Source of the DNA: CAYLNH01 sp964384625
Lineage (GTDB): Bacteria > Verrucomicrobiota > Lentisphaeria > JABSQK01
Assembly: GCA_964384625.1 (NCBI GenBank)
Contig: CAYLNH010000064.1
Location: 1-28,817, forward strand
Direction of reading: 5' to 3'
Length of the DNA stretch: 28,817 bases
In this document: piece by piece, positions 1-6,820 of the stretch
Layout: each line of letters starts with the position of its first letter
Position numbering within the stretch: the stretch's first letter is position 1
Program-made: the position numbers and the translations under genes
The notes under the pieces: model-generated
What the model saw: the letters and a program-made list of their open reading frames with translations, nothing else
The model's database searches: none
What the model was told of the DNA's origin: nothing

Positions 1-96
1 TCGCCCTTAAGGCCTCTTATTTCTAACCGGATTAATATTTAGCAGGTTAGTAAAAAACCAAATACAAACTCTATTACTTCTGGATCCCGGATAATT

Positions 97-1125
97 TTGA
101 GGAGCAAAATTTCCGGGATGACGGACTCTTGTACGGTCTACTTTGCGGCCGGAGCAACCTTCACGATTACGGATTTCAATGTCGCCGGTTCCACCGACCT
201 CCAAGTGTTCTTACGCTCCACCGACACGGCGCATTGGTACTTGAACAACACCGGATTTCAAGATGTCAGCTTTGTCGCAGTGGAATATTCCAGCGCGATC
301 GGAAAAACCATAATGGATAGTCCGGGTGGGGTGGATCTGGGTGATACCTTTAATTGGGTGTTTGCCCGGTCCACTTTCACCTGGACCAATTTAAGCGGAG
401 ATAATCTCTGGTCCAATCCCGTCAACTGGTCGCCGGCGGGCCCTCCACCGGCGGGGTCGTATATCGTGTTTGATCCCGCCAGCTCCACCGACAGCTGTTC
501 GGTGGATGTTTCCTCCAATGTATTTTCCTCTTTCACACTCATGGACGGCTATGACGGCACCGTGACTTTCCAAGTGGATGCTGTTGGCGCTGCTCTCAGT
601 CAGACATTAACGGTTCTTGATGATATTACGGTGTCCTCCGGCGCCTTGGCCTTCACCGGGAAAACCACCACCGATGATTCCAACGACGCCATCCCCGGCA
701 ACGGCATCAACGACGGGCTGGGCTGGACCCTCTACGCCGACAACATCACGCCGAGTATGGAACGCGCCATGACCATCACCGACGAACGCCGGCAGAAGCA
801 GAAAACGTTCAACGCGGAACACGACATCACGCCGCAGACCATCAAACGTGAGGTCATGGACAGTATGCATCTGGACTACGGGCAGGCGCGCGAAACCGAA
901 ATGCAGTTGTTCGACGAAGGCGACGACTACGACGTCAACGAAGTGTTGCGCCAGCTGGAGACGGACATGTTCGAGGCCGCCGCGGAACTGGAATTCGAAC
1001 GCGCGGCCATGCTGCGCGATCAGATTGCCGCCCTGAAGCGCGGCGACATTGACCAAGCTGCCATGGGCGACGACGACACCGGGGCGGCAAAACCGTCGAA
1101 ACCGAAGCGACGGCAACGGCGGTGA
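97..1125 (+). CDS. Chimeric ORF: secreted-protein fragment joined to UvrB C-terminus
   Basis: Residues 1-210 resemble a repetitive exported protein: beta-rich, low charge, with a W-x-N-x-x-x-x-x-x-W-S-x-P-x-N-W-S-P-A-G segment around residue 95 like the repeats of large autotransporter/adhesin proteins. From about residue 211 (base 727) the frame becomes unmistakable UvrB: LYADNITPSMERAM, then TDERRQKQKTFNAEHDITPQTI, and a terminal UVR motif (AAAELEFERAAMLRDQIAAL) that contacts UvrC in nucleotide excision repair. The helicase core of UvrB (about 540 residues) is missing. The first ~650 bases are clearly lower in GC than the UvrB part, so the join is either an assembly chimera or a recent recombination. 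The TTG start at 97 follows an in-frame stop at 40-42, has no signal peptide and is probably not a natural start. The UvrB call is firm; the reality of the fusion is doubtful. Confidence 0.75.
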   Translation: MRSKISGMTDSCTVYFAAGATFTITDFNVAGSTDLQVFLRSTDTAHWYLNNTGFQDVSFVAVEYSSAIGKTIMDSPGGVDLGDTFNWVFARSTFTWTNLSGDNLWSNPVNWSPAGPPPAGSYIVFDPASSTDSCSVDVSSNVFSSFTLMDGYDGTVTFQVDAVGAALSQTLTVLDDITVSSGALAFTGKTTTDDSNDAIPGNGINDGLGWTLYADNITPSMERAMTITDERRQKQKTFNAEHDITPQTIKREVMDSMHLDYGQARETEMQLFDEGDDYDVNEVLRQLETDMFEAAAELEFERAAMLRDQIAALKRGDIDQAAMGDDDTGAAKPSKPKRRQRR

Positions 1126-1171
1126 GCTTTACTGTGCTGCACGAGTCAACCCCAACGAAGGAGGAAAGTAG

Positions 1172-1435
1172 ATGAACCGACGATCGTTTCTCAAATGGCT
1201 GGGCCTCGGTACTGTAGCCGGCACCGCGGGGTTCCTCGCCGGTTGTGCCGTACGAACCGTCAATGCCAGCGTCCAGAAGAAGAAGGACGAGCAGCCCTGG
1301 CGCTGCAGCAAGTGCGGATTGCTGCTGCGATCGGACGACGACATGTCCGACAAACGCTGTCCACGCTGCTACACCAAGCAGCTCAAGAAAATCACCGAAG
1401 TCGAGCTCGAGAAGTACCGGAGCAAAGAGAAGTAG
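1172..1435 (+). CDS. Tat-dependent lipoprotein with a zinc ribbon
   Basis: An 87-residue protein. It opens with a twin-arginine signal (NRRSFLKWLG), a hydrophobic stretch, and a lipobox ending L-A-G-C at Cys25, so it should be exported folded and lipid-anchored. The mature part has two CxxC knuckles (Cys45/Cys48 and Cys63/Cys66), a small zinc- or iron-binding ribbon, followed by a Lys/Glu-rich tail. Folding around a metal in the cytoplasm would explain the Tat route. A strong Shine-Dalgarno (AAGGAGGAA at 1158-1166) fixes the ATG. It starts 46 bases after the uvrB stop, possibly as a downstream cotranscribed gene. I do not recognise a named family; a structural or metal-handling role is a guess. 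Confidence 0.8.
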   Translation: MNRRSFLKWLGLGTVAGTAGFLAGCAVRTVNASVQKKKDEQPWRCSKCGLLLRSDDDMSDKRCPRCYTKQLKKITEVELEKYRSKEK

Positions 1436-1451
1436 TAGGGGCACCCTCCGT

Positions 1452-1541
1452 CGTAGCACAGGCCTCTCTCCAGCAGCTATGCTGCGCCTAAGCGAAGCGC
1501 CCTCTGCCGCGACAGCGGCACCGAACACAGTGTAGGAGCGG
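1452..1541 (+). repeat. Dispersed intergenic repeat, copy A
   Basis: Begins cgtagcac and, from base 1471, matches copy B at 2608-2678 in 62 of 71 positions without gaps. The shared core includes CTGCGCCTAAGCGAAGCGC. Both copies lie in intergenic DNA flanking the acetyltransferase and small membrane protein genes. It is non-coding by position, although one frame stays open through both copies. Confidence 0.75.
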
Positions 1542-1681
1542 CTTCCACGCCGCGATCCGAAGTCCCGCAGAGCGGGACGACTCCCAGAGCCTTGCGGTGT
1601 ACAGGGCGTTTCCTCATCCCGGCAGCGCATCTACTCACAACAGGGGTTGGACGGGATCGCGGCATGGAAGCCGCTCCTACA
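1531..1681. repeat. Long inverted repeat, REP-like (28-bp arms)
   Basis: Left arm 1531-1558 and right arm 1654-1681 are reverse complements over 28 bp with one mismatch, separated by 95 bp. The arm starts TGTAGGAGCGGCTTCCA, very like the GTAGGAGCGGCTTC REP palindromes known from Pseudomonas and relatives (established knowledge). Only one such pair is present here. Confidence 0.8.
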
Positions 1682-1774
1682 TTCGCCCTGCGGAGTGCAG
1701 AGCGTCCCTCAACACGAAAACGGGCCCTGGCGTGAGGTGTTGACAGGAACGCCGGAAGACCGGCTCACACAACC

Positions 1775-1815
1775 TTCGGCTAACGCCGAAACAGGTCACA
1801 GGCAGAATGCCTGTG
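1775..1815. repeat. Two tandem small hairpins
   Basis: TTCGGC/GCCGAA with a TAAC loop (1775-1790) and CACAGGCA/TGCCTGTG with a GAA loop (1797-1815), just past the 3' end of the minus-strand acetyltransferase gene. They could end transcription or protect mRNA ends. No T-tract follows on either strand, so a classic intrinsic terminator is not supported. Confidence 0.5.
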
Positions 1816-1822
1816 CTACGAT

Positions 1823-2296
1823 TCAGAGCGCCTTCCGCAACGCCAGATCGCAGCGATCCGACAGATGCTCCGGGCAGAACTCTTCGAAGCCGAACTTGCG
1901 ATACATTGCCAGGGCTTCCTTCAGGCGTGAGTTGGTTTCGAGGATCATCTCCGTAAACCCCAGTTCACGCGCAGTGATGAAGGCGTCGTCCATCATCATC
2001 CGGCCCAGGCCCTGACCGCGACAACGCCCGAGCAGGTACATCTTCCGCAGCTCGCAGCTCTTGGGCGACACCGCGTACAGGCCGTAGGAGCCAACCGTTT
2101 TGCCGTCGAACTCAAGGATGCGGAACACGCCGCCTGGATCAAGATAGGACGCTTCGATGTCCGCCAGATCCGCATCTGTTTCCTCTGGATTCGTCTCGAG
2201 TCCATACTCGCCAAGGACCTCCTTCACGATGTGGAACACAGCTTCCTCATCACCAGGTTGGTAGTCGCGCAGATTGGCCATTGTCAACAAACCCAT
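1823..2296 (-). CDS. GNAT-family N-acetyltransferase
   Basis: A 157-residue protein of typical single-domain GNAT length. Motif A, which binds the acetyl-CoA pyrophosphate, reads R-C-R-G-Q-G-L-G (about residues 90-97) after the LRKMYLL strand; motif B follows as Y-R-K-F-G-F-E near residue 132. The N-terminal LRDYQPGDEEAVFHIV is the usual GNAT beta1-alpha1. The substrate cannot be told from sequence; small-molecule amines or amino acids are usual. A second possible start, five codons in (ATG at 2281), gives MANLRDYQ and is equally plausible because neither start has a strong ribosome site. It stands alone on the minus strand between repeat-bearing gaps, so it has no informative operon partner. 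Confidence 0.88.
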   Translation of the reverse strand: MGLLTMANLRDYQPGDEEAVFHIVKEVLGEYGLETNPEETDADLADIEASYLDPGGVFRILEFDGKTVGSYGLYAVSPKSCELRKMYLLGRCRGQGLGRMMMDDAFITARELGFTEMILETNSRLKEALAMYRKFGFEEFCPEHLSDRCDLALRKAL

Positions 2297-2315
2297 TGAT
2301 CCCGCAGGGAAGCCA

Positions 2316-2510
2316 TTACTTCGGTGCCATGATGATATACATGAACAGGGCGCCGAAGAACATGCCCAAACCGGTGAAGAACAGCATCAGGTAGTAGATC
2401 CACCGGCTTCCGGCGCGACTGCCGGCGCGGCTGCTGAAATAGATCGTACTCCAGTTGTCCGGGTTCTCCCACTCGGCCTGATCGATCTCGTCCTGTGATA
2501 GCTCAGCCAT
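2316..2510 (-). CDS. Small membrane protein, DUF5808-like
   Basis: Sixty-four residues from the ATG at 2510, chosen over an upstream in-frame start because GGAG sits a normal distance before it. The first ~35 residues are soluble and acidic, with EWENPDNWSTIYFSSR, which resembles the short W-x-x-P-x-x-W-x-x-x-x-Y-F-x-x-R motif of DUF5808-type domains (recalled, not searched). A RAGSRAGSR tandem precedes one transmembrane helix, about residues 38-60, rich in Phe, Leu and Gly. It ends 19 bases upstream of the acetyltransferase start region on the same strand, so the two may be cotranscribed. Function unknown. Confidence 0.65.
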   Translation of the reverse strand: MAELSQDEIDQAEWENPDNWSTIYFSSRAGSRAGSRWIYYLMLFFTGLGMFFGALFMYIIMAPK

Positions 2511-2576
2511 AGCCCGTCTCCATCGTATGCTTCTACGATACAGACGGGCCAGGTATGCGTCAATGCAATGGCACAA

Positions 2577-2678
2577 CGTAGCACGCCACTCCGCTGGCGT
2601 GACCCGTCAGCAGCTCTACTGCGCCTAAGCGAAGCGCCCGCCGCCGCGCCAGCGGCACCAAACACCGTGCAGGAACGG
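2577..2678 (+). repeat. Dispersed intergenic repeat, copy B
   Basis: Second copy of the element at 1452-1541: starts cgtagcac, and 2608-2678 matches it at 62 of 71 bases. It also contains a perfect 7-bp hairpin (CACGCCA/TGGCGTG, 2582-2601). It lies between the small membrane protein and the 3' end of the FAD oxidoreductase. Confidence 0.75.
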
Positions 2679-2757
2679 AGCGGAACGCGGGACCGGTCTT
2701 CGCGCCAGGCTTCGCCGGGCAGGCTGGGCCCGCGCTACTTTCGGAGCCGCGCCACCC

Positions 2758-5598
2758 TCACTGGCCGAGGATCGCCCTGGCATGCCGGGCGTAGTGCCCG
2801 TGGAGGTCCTTCTTGTAGGCTTCAAGGACCTCCCTGGCTTTGCCGTCGTGATCGCCGCAGGCGTACAGCCCGCGGGCGATCAGGAGTTCCTTCAGTTCGC
2901 TGTTGCGTCGCGACGTATCATTCCACTCTTCCGGCACGTCGGCTAAGGCTTCTGCAATTGACTGCTTCGCTTTGCCTTTCACCTGCTCAGTGGACAGCAA
3001 CCTGGCAAAGCCGGGGGCCGCATCTCCGCTTGGTTGCGCTTCGAACGCGATCGTCAAGGCGCGGAAGTGCGAGAACTCACGATCCGGATCGAGTGAGCCG
3101 AGTTTGTCGAGCATCACGGGCAACGCCTGCGGATTGCCGCTGCGGGCCGCGGCAATGAGCAAGGTATCGACTTCGCTCAAGCTGAAGCCGAATTGGCCCA
3201 TGCCTCTGTAGTTCCAGCCTTCATCCCAATCACGTTTCGTGAGTTCCTCAACCAACAGATCGATGCCGGTGTCGTCACCCAGCAGCCCGAGAATGCGTGC
3301 CAACTGCACCTTAGCGTCGCCTGCCGCCTTGCCGTAGGCGTCCTGCAGCAGCGGCACGCTCTGCTCCGGGTGCGCGAAAATGATCGCCAGACCGAGGTAA
3401 GTATCGATGCCGTTTTCGACGGCATCGGCAATCTTCTCCGAGGGCACCGGGAAGCTGTCTTCGTGGTCCGGCACATCCGTTTCGAGAATGCCGATTTCGA
3501 CCAGATGCGCCTGCAGTTCTTTGATGTCAATATCACGAATGCCCTGGTTGGCGAGAGCGGCCATAGCGGCGGCGCGCCCGGCGGAGTAGCCCTGGTTCTG
3601 GACGTCCGGCTGCATGCGAACCACCGGCAGTGCGTCGCGGTGACAACTGATGCCGAGACCTGTGGCCAGCACGCCTTCCAATCCCTTCGGCAGCAGACAG
3701 CGAATCGGCACGTGCGCCTGCAGGGACTCCTTGTCCGGCGGCTTCGCCATGAACACCGGATGGATCGTGAACCCGTGCGAGTCGAAGTTACTGCGGGACG
3801 TCACGATCGTGTCCGGATAGGTGCGGCCGGCGAGGAAACCCAGCGCCTCCAATGTGGTGTCGCCGACGATCTGGCGGCGCTCACGGGAGTTAACGATCTG
3901 GGCCAGATCAAAGCAGTCGCGCAGTTTCTTGCGCGCCACCAGGAACGCCCGCGTGATGTCCAGCACATCGGTTTCATCCACAAAGGTGTGGTCCGTGTTG
4001 GTGTAGTGGTTGCCCGGGATGAACGGGGACAGCCCTGTGCCCTGCACCGCGACATGCGCTTTCGATACGGTGACGGTCTCCGCGCCGGCAGCGGCAGCAA
4101 TGTCCGTGCCGCCCGTGGCATCAACGTTCGCCTTGGACTTGACCAGACCGAAGCCGTAGGGGGTCGCAGTCAGGATGCCGCAGACCGCGTTGCCCTCAAC
4201 GGCCGCCGCGACGTTGAGCGATCCGAACCAGACGCGCGTCCCGGCTTTGTCGGCTTCCCGCAGATACCACTGGCGTTTCCATTCGGTATTCCAGCGGCCC
4301 CGGTCGACCGGGAACTCCGGATTGGGGCCCATGCGATAGATGGCCTCGTCCATTTCCGTGGTGAACCCGCAGCGGTTGCCGTGATAGTAGGAGGAGATGC
4401 GACCTTCGGTGCCGATGCCGCCGAGCCCCGGCTGGAACTCGAGGATCACCGCCTCCGCCCCGGCGCGGCCGGCGGCAATTCCGGCCGGCGCGCCAGCCGT
4501 GCCGCCGCCGGCAATGACAACGTCGAACTCACCGAGTGTCGCGACCCGATTGAGATCCAATTCGATGCCACTGCCGTTTAGACGAAAGTACCTATCCTTA
4601 CGACAGACCTCGAGCGGACTGGTCGGCAGATCGTCATAATCCACCTGAACTGCGCCGATCGATACGTCGGCAGCCATTGCGGCGACGCATGTCCCCATCT
4701 GCTTGCCCGCAGCCATCAAGTTGCAGGGCTTCATCAGTTCGGCCGCAACATCATCAGTCACGTCAGCATTGGCGCCGAGAACAAAGAGTCTCTCGTTTCC
4801 GCACTGGCAGGCCGCAAGATCGAGGCCATCCCCCAAGGCGGTTTGCTGCGCTCCAGTGTCGAGGCGATCCGGCAACAACGCAAACAATCGATCGGAGGCC
4901 AGCATCTGATCCGGATGCCAGGTGAGCAGGCGGGCTTTCACTTCGACGGCGTTGGAGGATGCCGCACTCGCATCGGCCAGTTCCAGCGGCAGTTGGTACT
5001 CCAGCGCCGTGTATTCACGGTCTTCGATTCTGACGATGCCCGGCAGTTCCTTCACCGCCGCCCCGCCGATCTCAACGGCTTCGCCGCCGACAACCGTACG
5101 TCGGAACGAGTAGGTCCCGGCCGGCAGTTCCCGGAAGGTCGCTGCTGTCTTGCGCGCCGCCAAAGCTCGATCCGTCGCGTCGATAACAGCCTTCGCGGTG
5201 ATCACCTGGAAACCGGAACGGTTCGCCACGACAGCACCGACAACCTGATCGCTGTCGTCCCGCAGCAACCACCCCGGATAGGTCATATACAACAACTCGA
5301 CACCAGCATCCACCAGCGCCTGCTCCAGTTTGTATTTGATCGACATCGGCGTCGGGGGATCGTCCTGTGCGAGGCAATCGCCAAAGACCTCCTTGGCCAG
5401 ATCTGTCTGGGGCGTCTGGTCGCGGTCGAGCCAGAGGCGGAGGTTGGCACACACGTCGTCACCAACATAGGTGAACGGGGTTGCGAGGAAGACCTTGGCG
5501 CCGGCGGCGCGGGCGGCGACGGCGGCCTCGACAGCGCCTGTGCTGCCGCCCAGGATCAGGAGATCGGTTTCAGCCAGAATCGGAATCTGCGTCTTCAT
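2758..5598 (-). CDS. FAD-dependent oxidoreductase, duplicated Rossmann core with HEAT-like tail
   Basis: A 946-residue protein. An N-terminal FAD-binding fold begins LLILGGSTGA (residues ~13-40). A second, complete one begins FDVVIAGGGTAGAPAGIAA (~358-387), followed by GLGGIGTEGR and a canonical DATGG-x-D. The matching motif in the first half reads DATD, lacking the usual glycine, so the first fold may be degenerate. This is the FAD_oxidored superfamily, often found beside sugar-acid genes in PVC bacteria. From about residue 735 the chain becomes helical HEAT-like repeats (AKVQLARILGLLGDD, then TGIDLLVEELTKR). No signal peptide, so cytosolic. Substrate unknown; oxidation of a sugar or polyol is an inference. 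The mRNA before the ATG has no Shine-Dalgarno and instead contains its complement. Divergent from the AraC gene at 5772, its likely regulator. Confidence 0.85.
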   Translation of the reverse strand: MKTQIPILAETDLLILGGSTGAVEAAVAARAAGAKVFLATPFTYVGDDVCANLRLWLDRDQTPQTDLAKEVFGDCLAQDDPPTPMSIKYKLEQALVDAGVELLYMTYPGWLLRDDSDQVVGAVVANRSGFQVITAKAVIDATDRALAARKTAATFRELPAGTYSFRRTVVGGEAVEIGGAAVKELPGIVRIEDREYTALEYQLPLELADASAASSNAVEVKARLLTWHPDQMLASDRLFALLPDRLDTGAQQTALGDGLDLAACQCGNERLFVLGANADVTDDVAAELMKPCNLMAAGKQMGTCVAAMAADVSIGAVQVDYDDLPTSPLEVCRKDRYFRLNGSGIELDLNRVATLGEFDVVIAGGGTAGAPAGIAAGRAGAEAVILEFQPGLGGIGTEGRISSYYHGNRCGFTTEMDEAIYRMGPNPEFPVDRGRWNTEWKRQWYLREADKAGTRVWFGSLNVAAAVEGNAVCGILTATPYGFGLVKSKANVDATGGTDIAAAAGAETVTVSKAHVAVQGTGLSPFIPGNHYTNTDHTFVDETDVLDITRAFLVARKKLRDCFDLAQIVNSRERRQIVGDTTLEALGFLAGRTYPDTIVTSRSNFDSHGFTIHPVFMAKPPDKESLQAHVPIRCLLPKGLEGVLATGLGISCHRDALPVVRMQPDVQNQGYSAGRAAAMAALANQGIRDIDIKELQAHLVEIGILETDVPDHEDSFPVPSEKIADAVENGIDTYLGLAIIFAHPEQSVPLLQDAYGKAAGDAKVQLARILGLLGDDTGIDLLVEELTKRDWDEGWNYRGMGQFGFSLSEVDTLLIAAARSGNPQALPVMLDKLGSLDPDREFSHFRALTIAFEAQPSGDAAPGFARLLSTEQVKGKAKQSIAEALADVPEEWNDTSRRNSELKELLIARGLYACGDHDGKAREVLEAYKKDLHGHYARHARAILGQ

Positions 5599-5601
5599 AA
5601 G

Positions 5602-5610
5602 AAAGGAGGT
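5602..5610 (+). promoter_or_regulatory. Shine-Dalgarno-like sequence on the strand opposite the oxidoreductase
   Basis: AAAGGAGGT on the plus strand, directly before the oxidoreductase start codon of the minus strand. The oxidoreductase mRNA therefore reads ACCTCCTTTCT just before ATG, like the 3' end of 16S rRNA rather than a ribosome site. On the plus strand it is followed four bases later by a TTG and a six-codon frame (5615-5635). Confidence 0.4.
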
Positions 5611-5614
5611 CCTA

Positions 5615-5629
5615 TTGTCGATTTTTGTC
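5615..5629 (+). promoter_or_regulatory. Candidate AraC operator, copy 1
   Basis: TTGTCGATTTTTGTC: two TTGTC half-sites whose starts are exactly 10 bp apart, one helical turn, as expected for the two HTH units of an AraC monomer. It lies 17 bases upstream of the oxidoreductase start codon. It matches copy 2 (5739-5753) at 14 of 15 bases, and both continue TCA and a few bases later TAACC. Confidence 0.6.
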
Positions 5630-5738
5630 AGCTAACCAGGCACATCCGGCCGGCTTCCTATCCCTACTACTGTGAATTCGCTTCGCCAACAGGCAAGAGA
5701 AAGGTTTGCGGGTTCGCTTGCACGGACTTATCATATAC

Positions 5739-5753
5739 TTGTCTATTTTTGTC
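5739..5753 (+). promoter_or_regulatory. Candidate AraC operator, copy 2
   Basis: TTGTCTATTTTTGTC, 18 bases upstream of the AraC gene start and overlapping a possible -10 (TATACT, 5734-5739). It has the same orientation as copy 1 and lies 124 bp away, close to a whole number of helical turns. The position suggests autoregulation combined with control of the divergent oxidoreductase gene. Confidence 0.6.
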
Positions 5754-5771
5754 ATTAACCGAGAATAATCG

Positions 5772-6623
5772 ATGGATGAAGCCCGACTCACGCCGGAGCA
5801 ATGGGACGGCCTGCAGTTTCGCATGCTGATCATGTACGATGCAAAGGTCACGTGGAAGGGCAGTGCTGCTTCGTTCACCGGACCGGACTACACGATCTGG
5901 CTGATCCGCAAAGGGCGAGTGGCGATCACTCCGGTATCAGGCAATCGGATCGTCGCGCGCGCCGGCTGCTGGGTGCTGATCCCGCCGGGGTTCCGTCGCC
6001 ACCAGCAATTCACCGACAACGCTGAAATCCTCTCGATCCATTTCATGGCCGGCTGGCCGGACGGCCGCCATCTGTTTGAGAACCATCTGCCGATCGTCAA
6101 ACTTCGGGAGCTGTGGCCGCGTCTGGAACGCGCGGCCGTGGACCTGATCGCCTGCGGCGGCGGTCGCAACACGAATCCACAACGTCTGTTCTGTGAACAC
6201 GCCCGGTTTGAGTCACTGAGTTTTGCCTTGCTGGAGGAATGGCACAAGGCGGTGTCGCGCGAGGGCGTCCGGATTCAGACGCCCCGGTCGCTGGACGCAC
6301 GTGTACACGCGGTGCTGCAGCAACTTAACCAACTGCAATACACCCCGATCCCGTACGCGGAGTTGACGGAGATCTGCGGTCTGAGCCGCGTGCAGCTCGA
6401 TCGCCTTTTTCTACAGGAACTGGGACGGACGCCACACGCCTACCTCGAGGATCGCTGGCGCGAGCGCGTGACCGAGCAACTGCTGACGACGTCACTGCCG
6501 ATCAAAACCATCTGCTTCGATGCCGGCTTCCGCAGTCTGGCGCACTTCAGCAAATGGTTCCGGCGGCAAACCGGACGGTCGCCGCGCGCCTATCGTCAGC
6601 AGTACCAGGTCGGATCTCGATAG
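5772..6623 (+). CDS. AraC-family transcriptional regulator (module 1)
   Basis: 283 residues, normal for the family. The N-terminal ~165 residues form a cupin-like sensor (GPDYTIWLIRKGRVAITP, then RAGCWVLIPPGFRRHQQF), the usual sugar-sensing half. The C-terminal ~100 residues hold two helix-turn-helix units: IPYAELTEICGLSRVQLDRL, then SLPIKTICFDAGFRSLAHFS, ending in the family signature KWFRRQTGRSPRAYR. It is divergently transcribed from the FAD oxidoreductase, with a 173-bp spacer holding two matching TTGTC direct repeats, so the most likely targets are its own promoter and the oxidoreductase. The effector is unknown. Its stop codon TAG lies inside an 11-bp motif (tctcgatagcc, 6615-6625) that recurs at 6730-6740. 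Confidence 0.93.
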   Translation: MDEARLTPEQWDGLQFRMLIMYDAKVTWKGSAASFTGPDYTIWLIRKGRVAITPVSGNRIVARAGCWVLIPPGFRRHQQFTDNAEILSIHFMAGWPDGRHLFENHLPIVKLRELWPRLERAAVDLIACGGGRNTNPQRLFCEHARFESLSFALLEEWHKAVSREGVRIQTPRSLDARVHAVLQQLNQLQYTPIPYAELTEICGLSRVQLDRLFLQELGRTPHAYLEDRWRERVTEQLLTTSLPIKTICFDAGFRSLAHFSKWFRRQTGRSPRAYRQQYQVGSR

Positions 6624-6749
6624 CCATCAACGGGGTTCGACCCAGGAGCTCTGCAATGTCCCACCATTTTGTTTGAGGTCTGACAAGGTAGCGCCGGCGA
6701 CCAACGGTGGGTTGGTAGTCCAAAACAATTCTCGATAGCCGTCGACCTC

Positions 6750-6807
6750 TGTCGATATCTATCGGGAGATGTCCGATGATATCGACGGACATCGAGGGAT
6801 ATCGACA
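6750..6807. repeat. Nested palindrome between convergent genes
   Basis: The outer arms are a perfect 10-bp inverted repeat (TGTCGATATC 6750-6759, complement 6798-6807). Nested within is a perfect 8-bp one (GATGTCCG 6768-6775, CGGACATC 6786-6793) around a 10-base loop. It sits between the ends of the AraC gene and the URO-D gene, where a two-way terminator could be useful, but no T-tract follows. The rest of the 197-bp gap has only the duplicated tctcgatagcc. Confidence 0.6.
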
Positions 6808-6820
6808 TTCCGAACCATCG

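Larger units (their letters stand above)
1452..1820. repeat. Palindrome-bounded intergenic block
   Basis: The 386-base gap between the zinc-ribbon lipoprotein and the acetyltransferase holds no convincing gene. Its edges carry a perfect 12-bp inverted repeat (cgtagcacaggc at 1452-1463, its complement at 1809-1820). Inside are repeat copy A, a long 28-bp inverted repeat (1531-1681) and two small hairpins (1775-1815). The nesting suggests a REP/MITE-like composite, though no target duplication is evident. Confidence 0.6.

Noticed and set aside
1..11. TCGCCCTTAAG at the very start resembles the edge of a common TA-cloning vector
   Set aside because: Only about eight bases match and no vector sequence follows, so it cannot be told from chance. 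It would fit the suspicion that the left end is artefactual.
3193..4581. 462-codon plus-strand open frame
   Set aside because: Antisense shadow of the FAD oxidoreductase, with no motif of its own.
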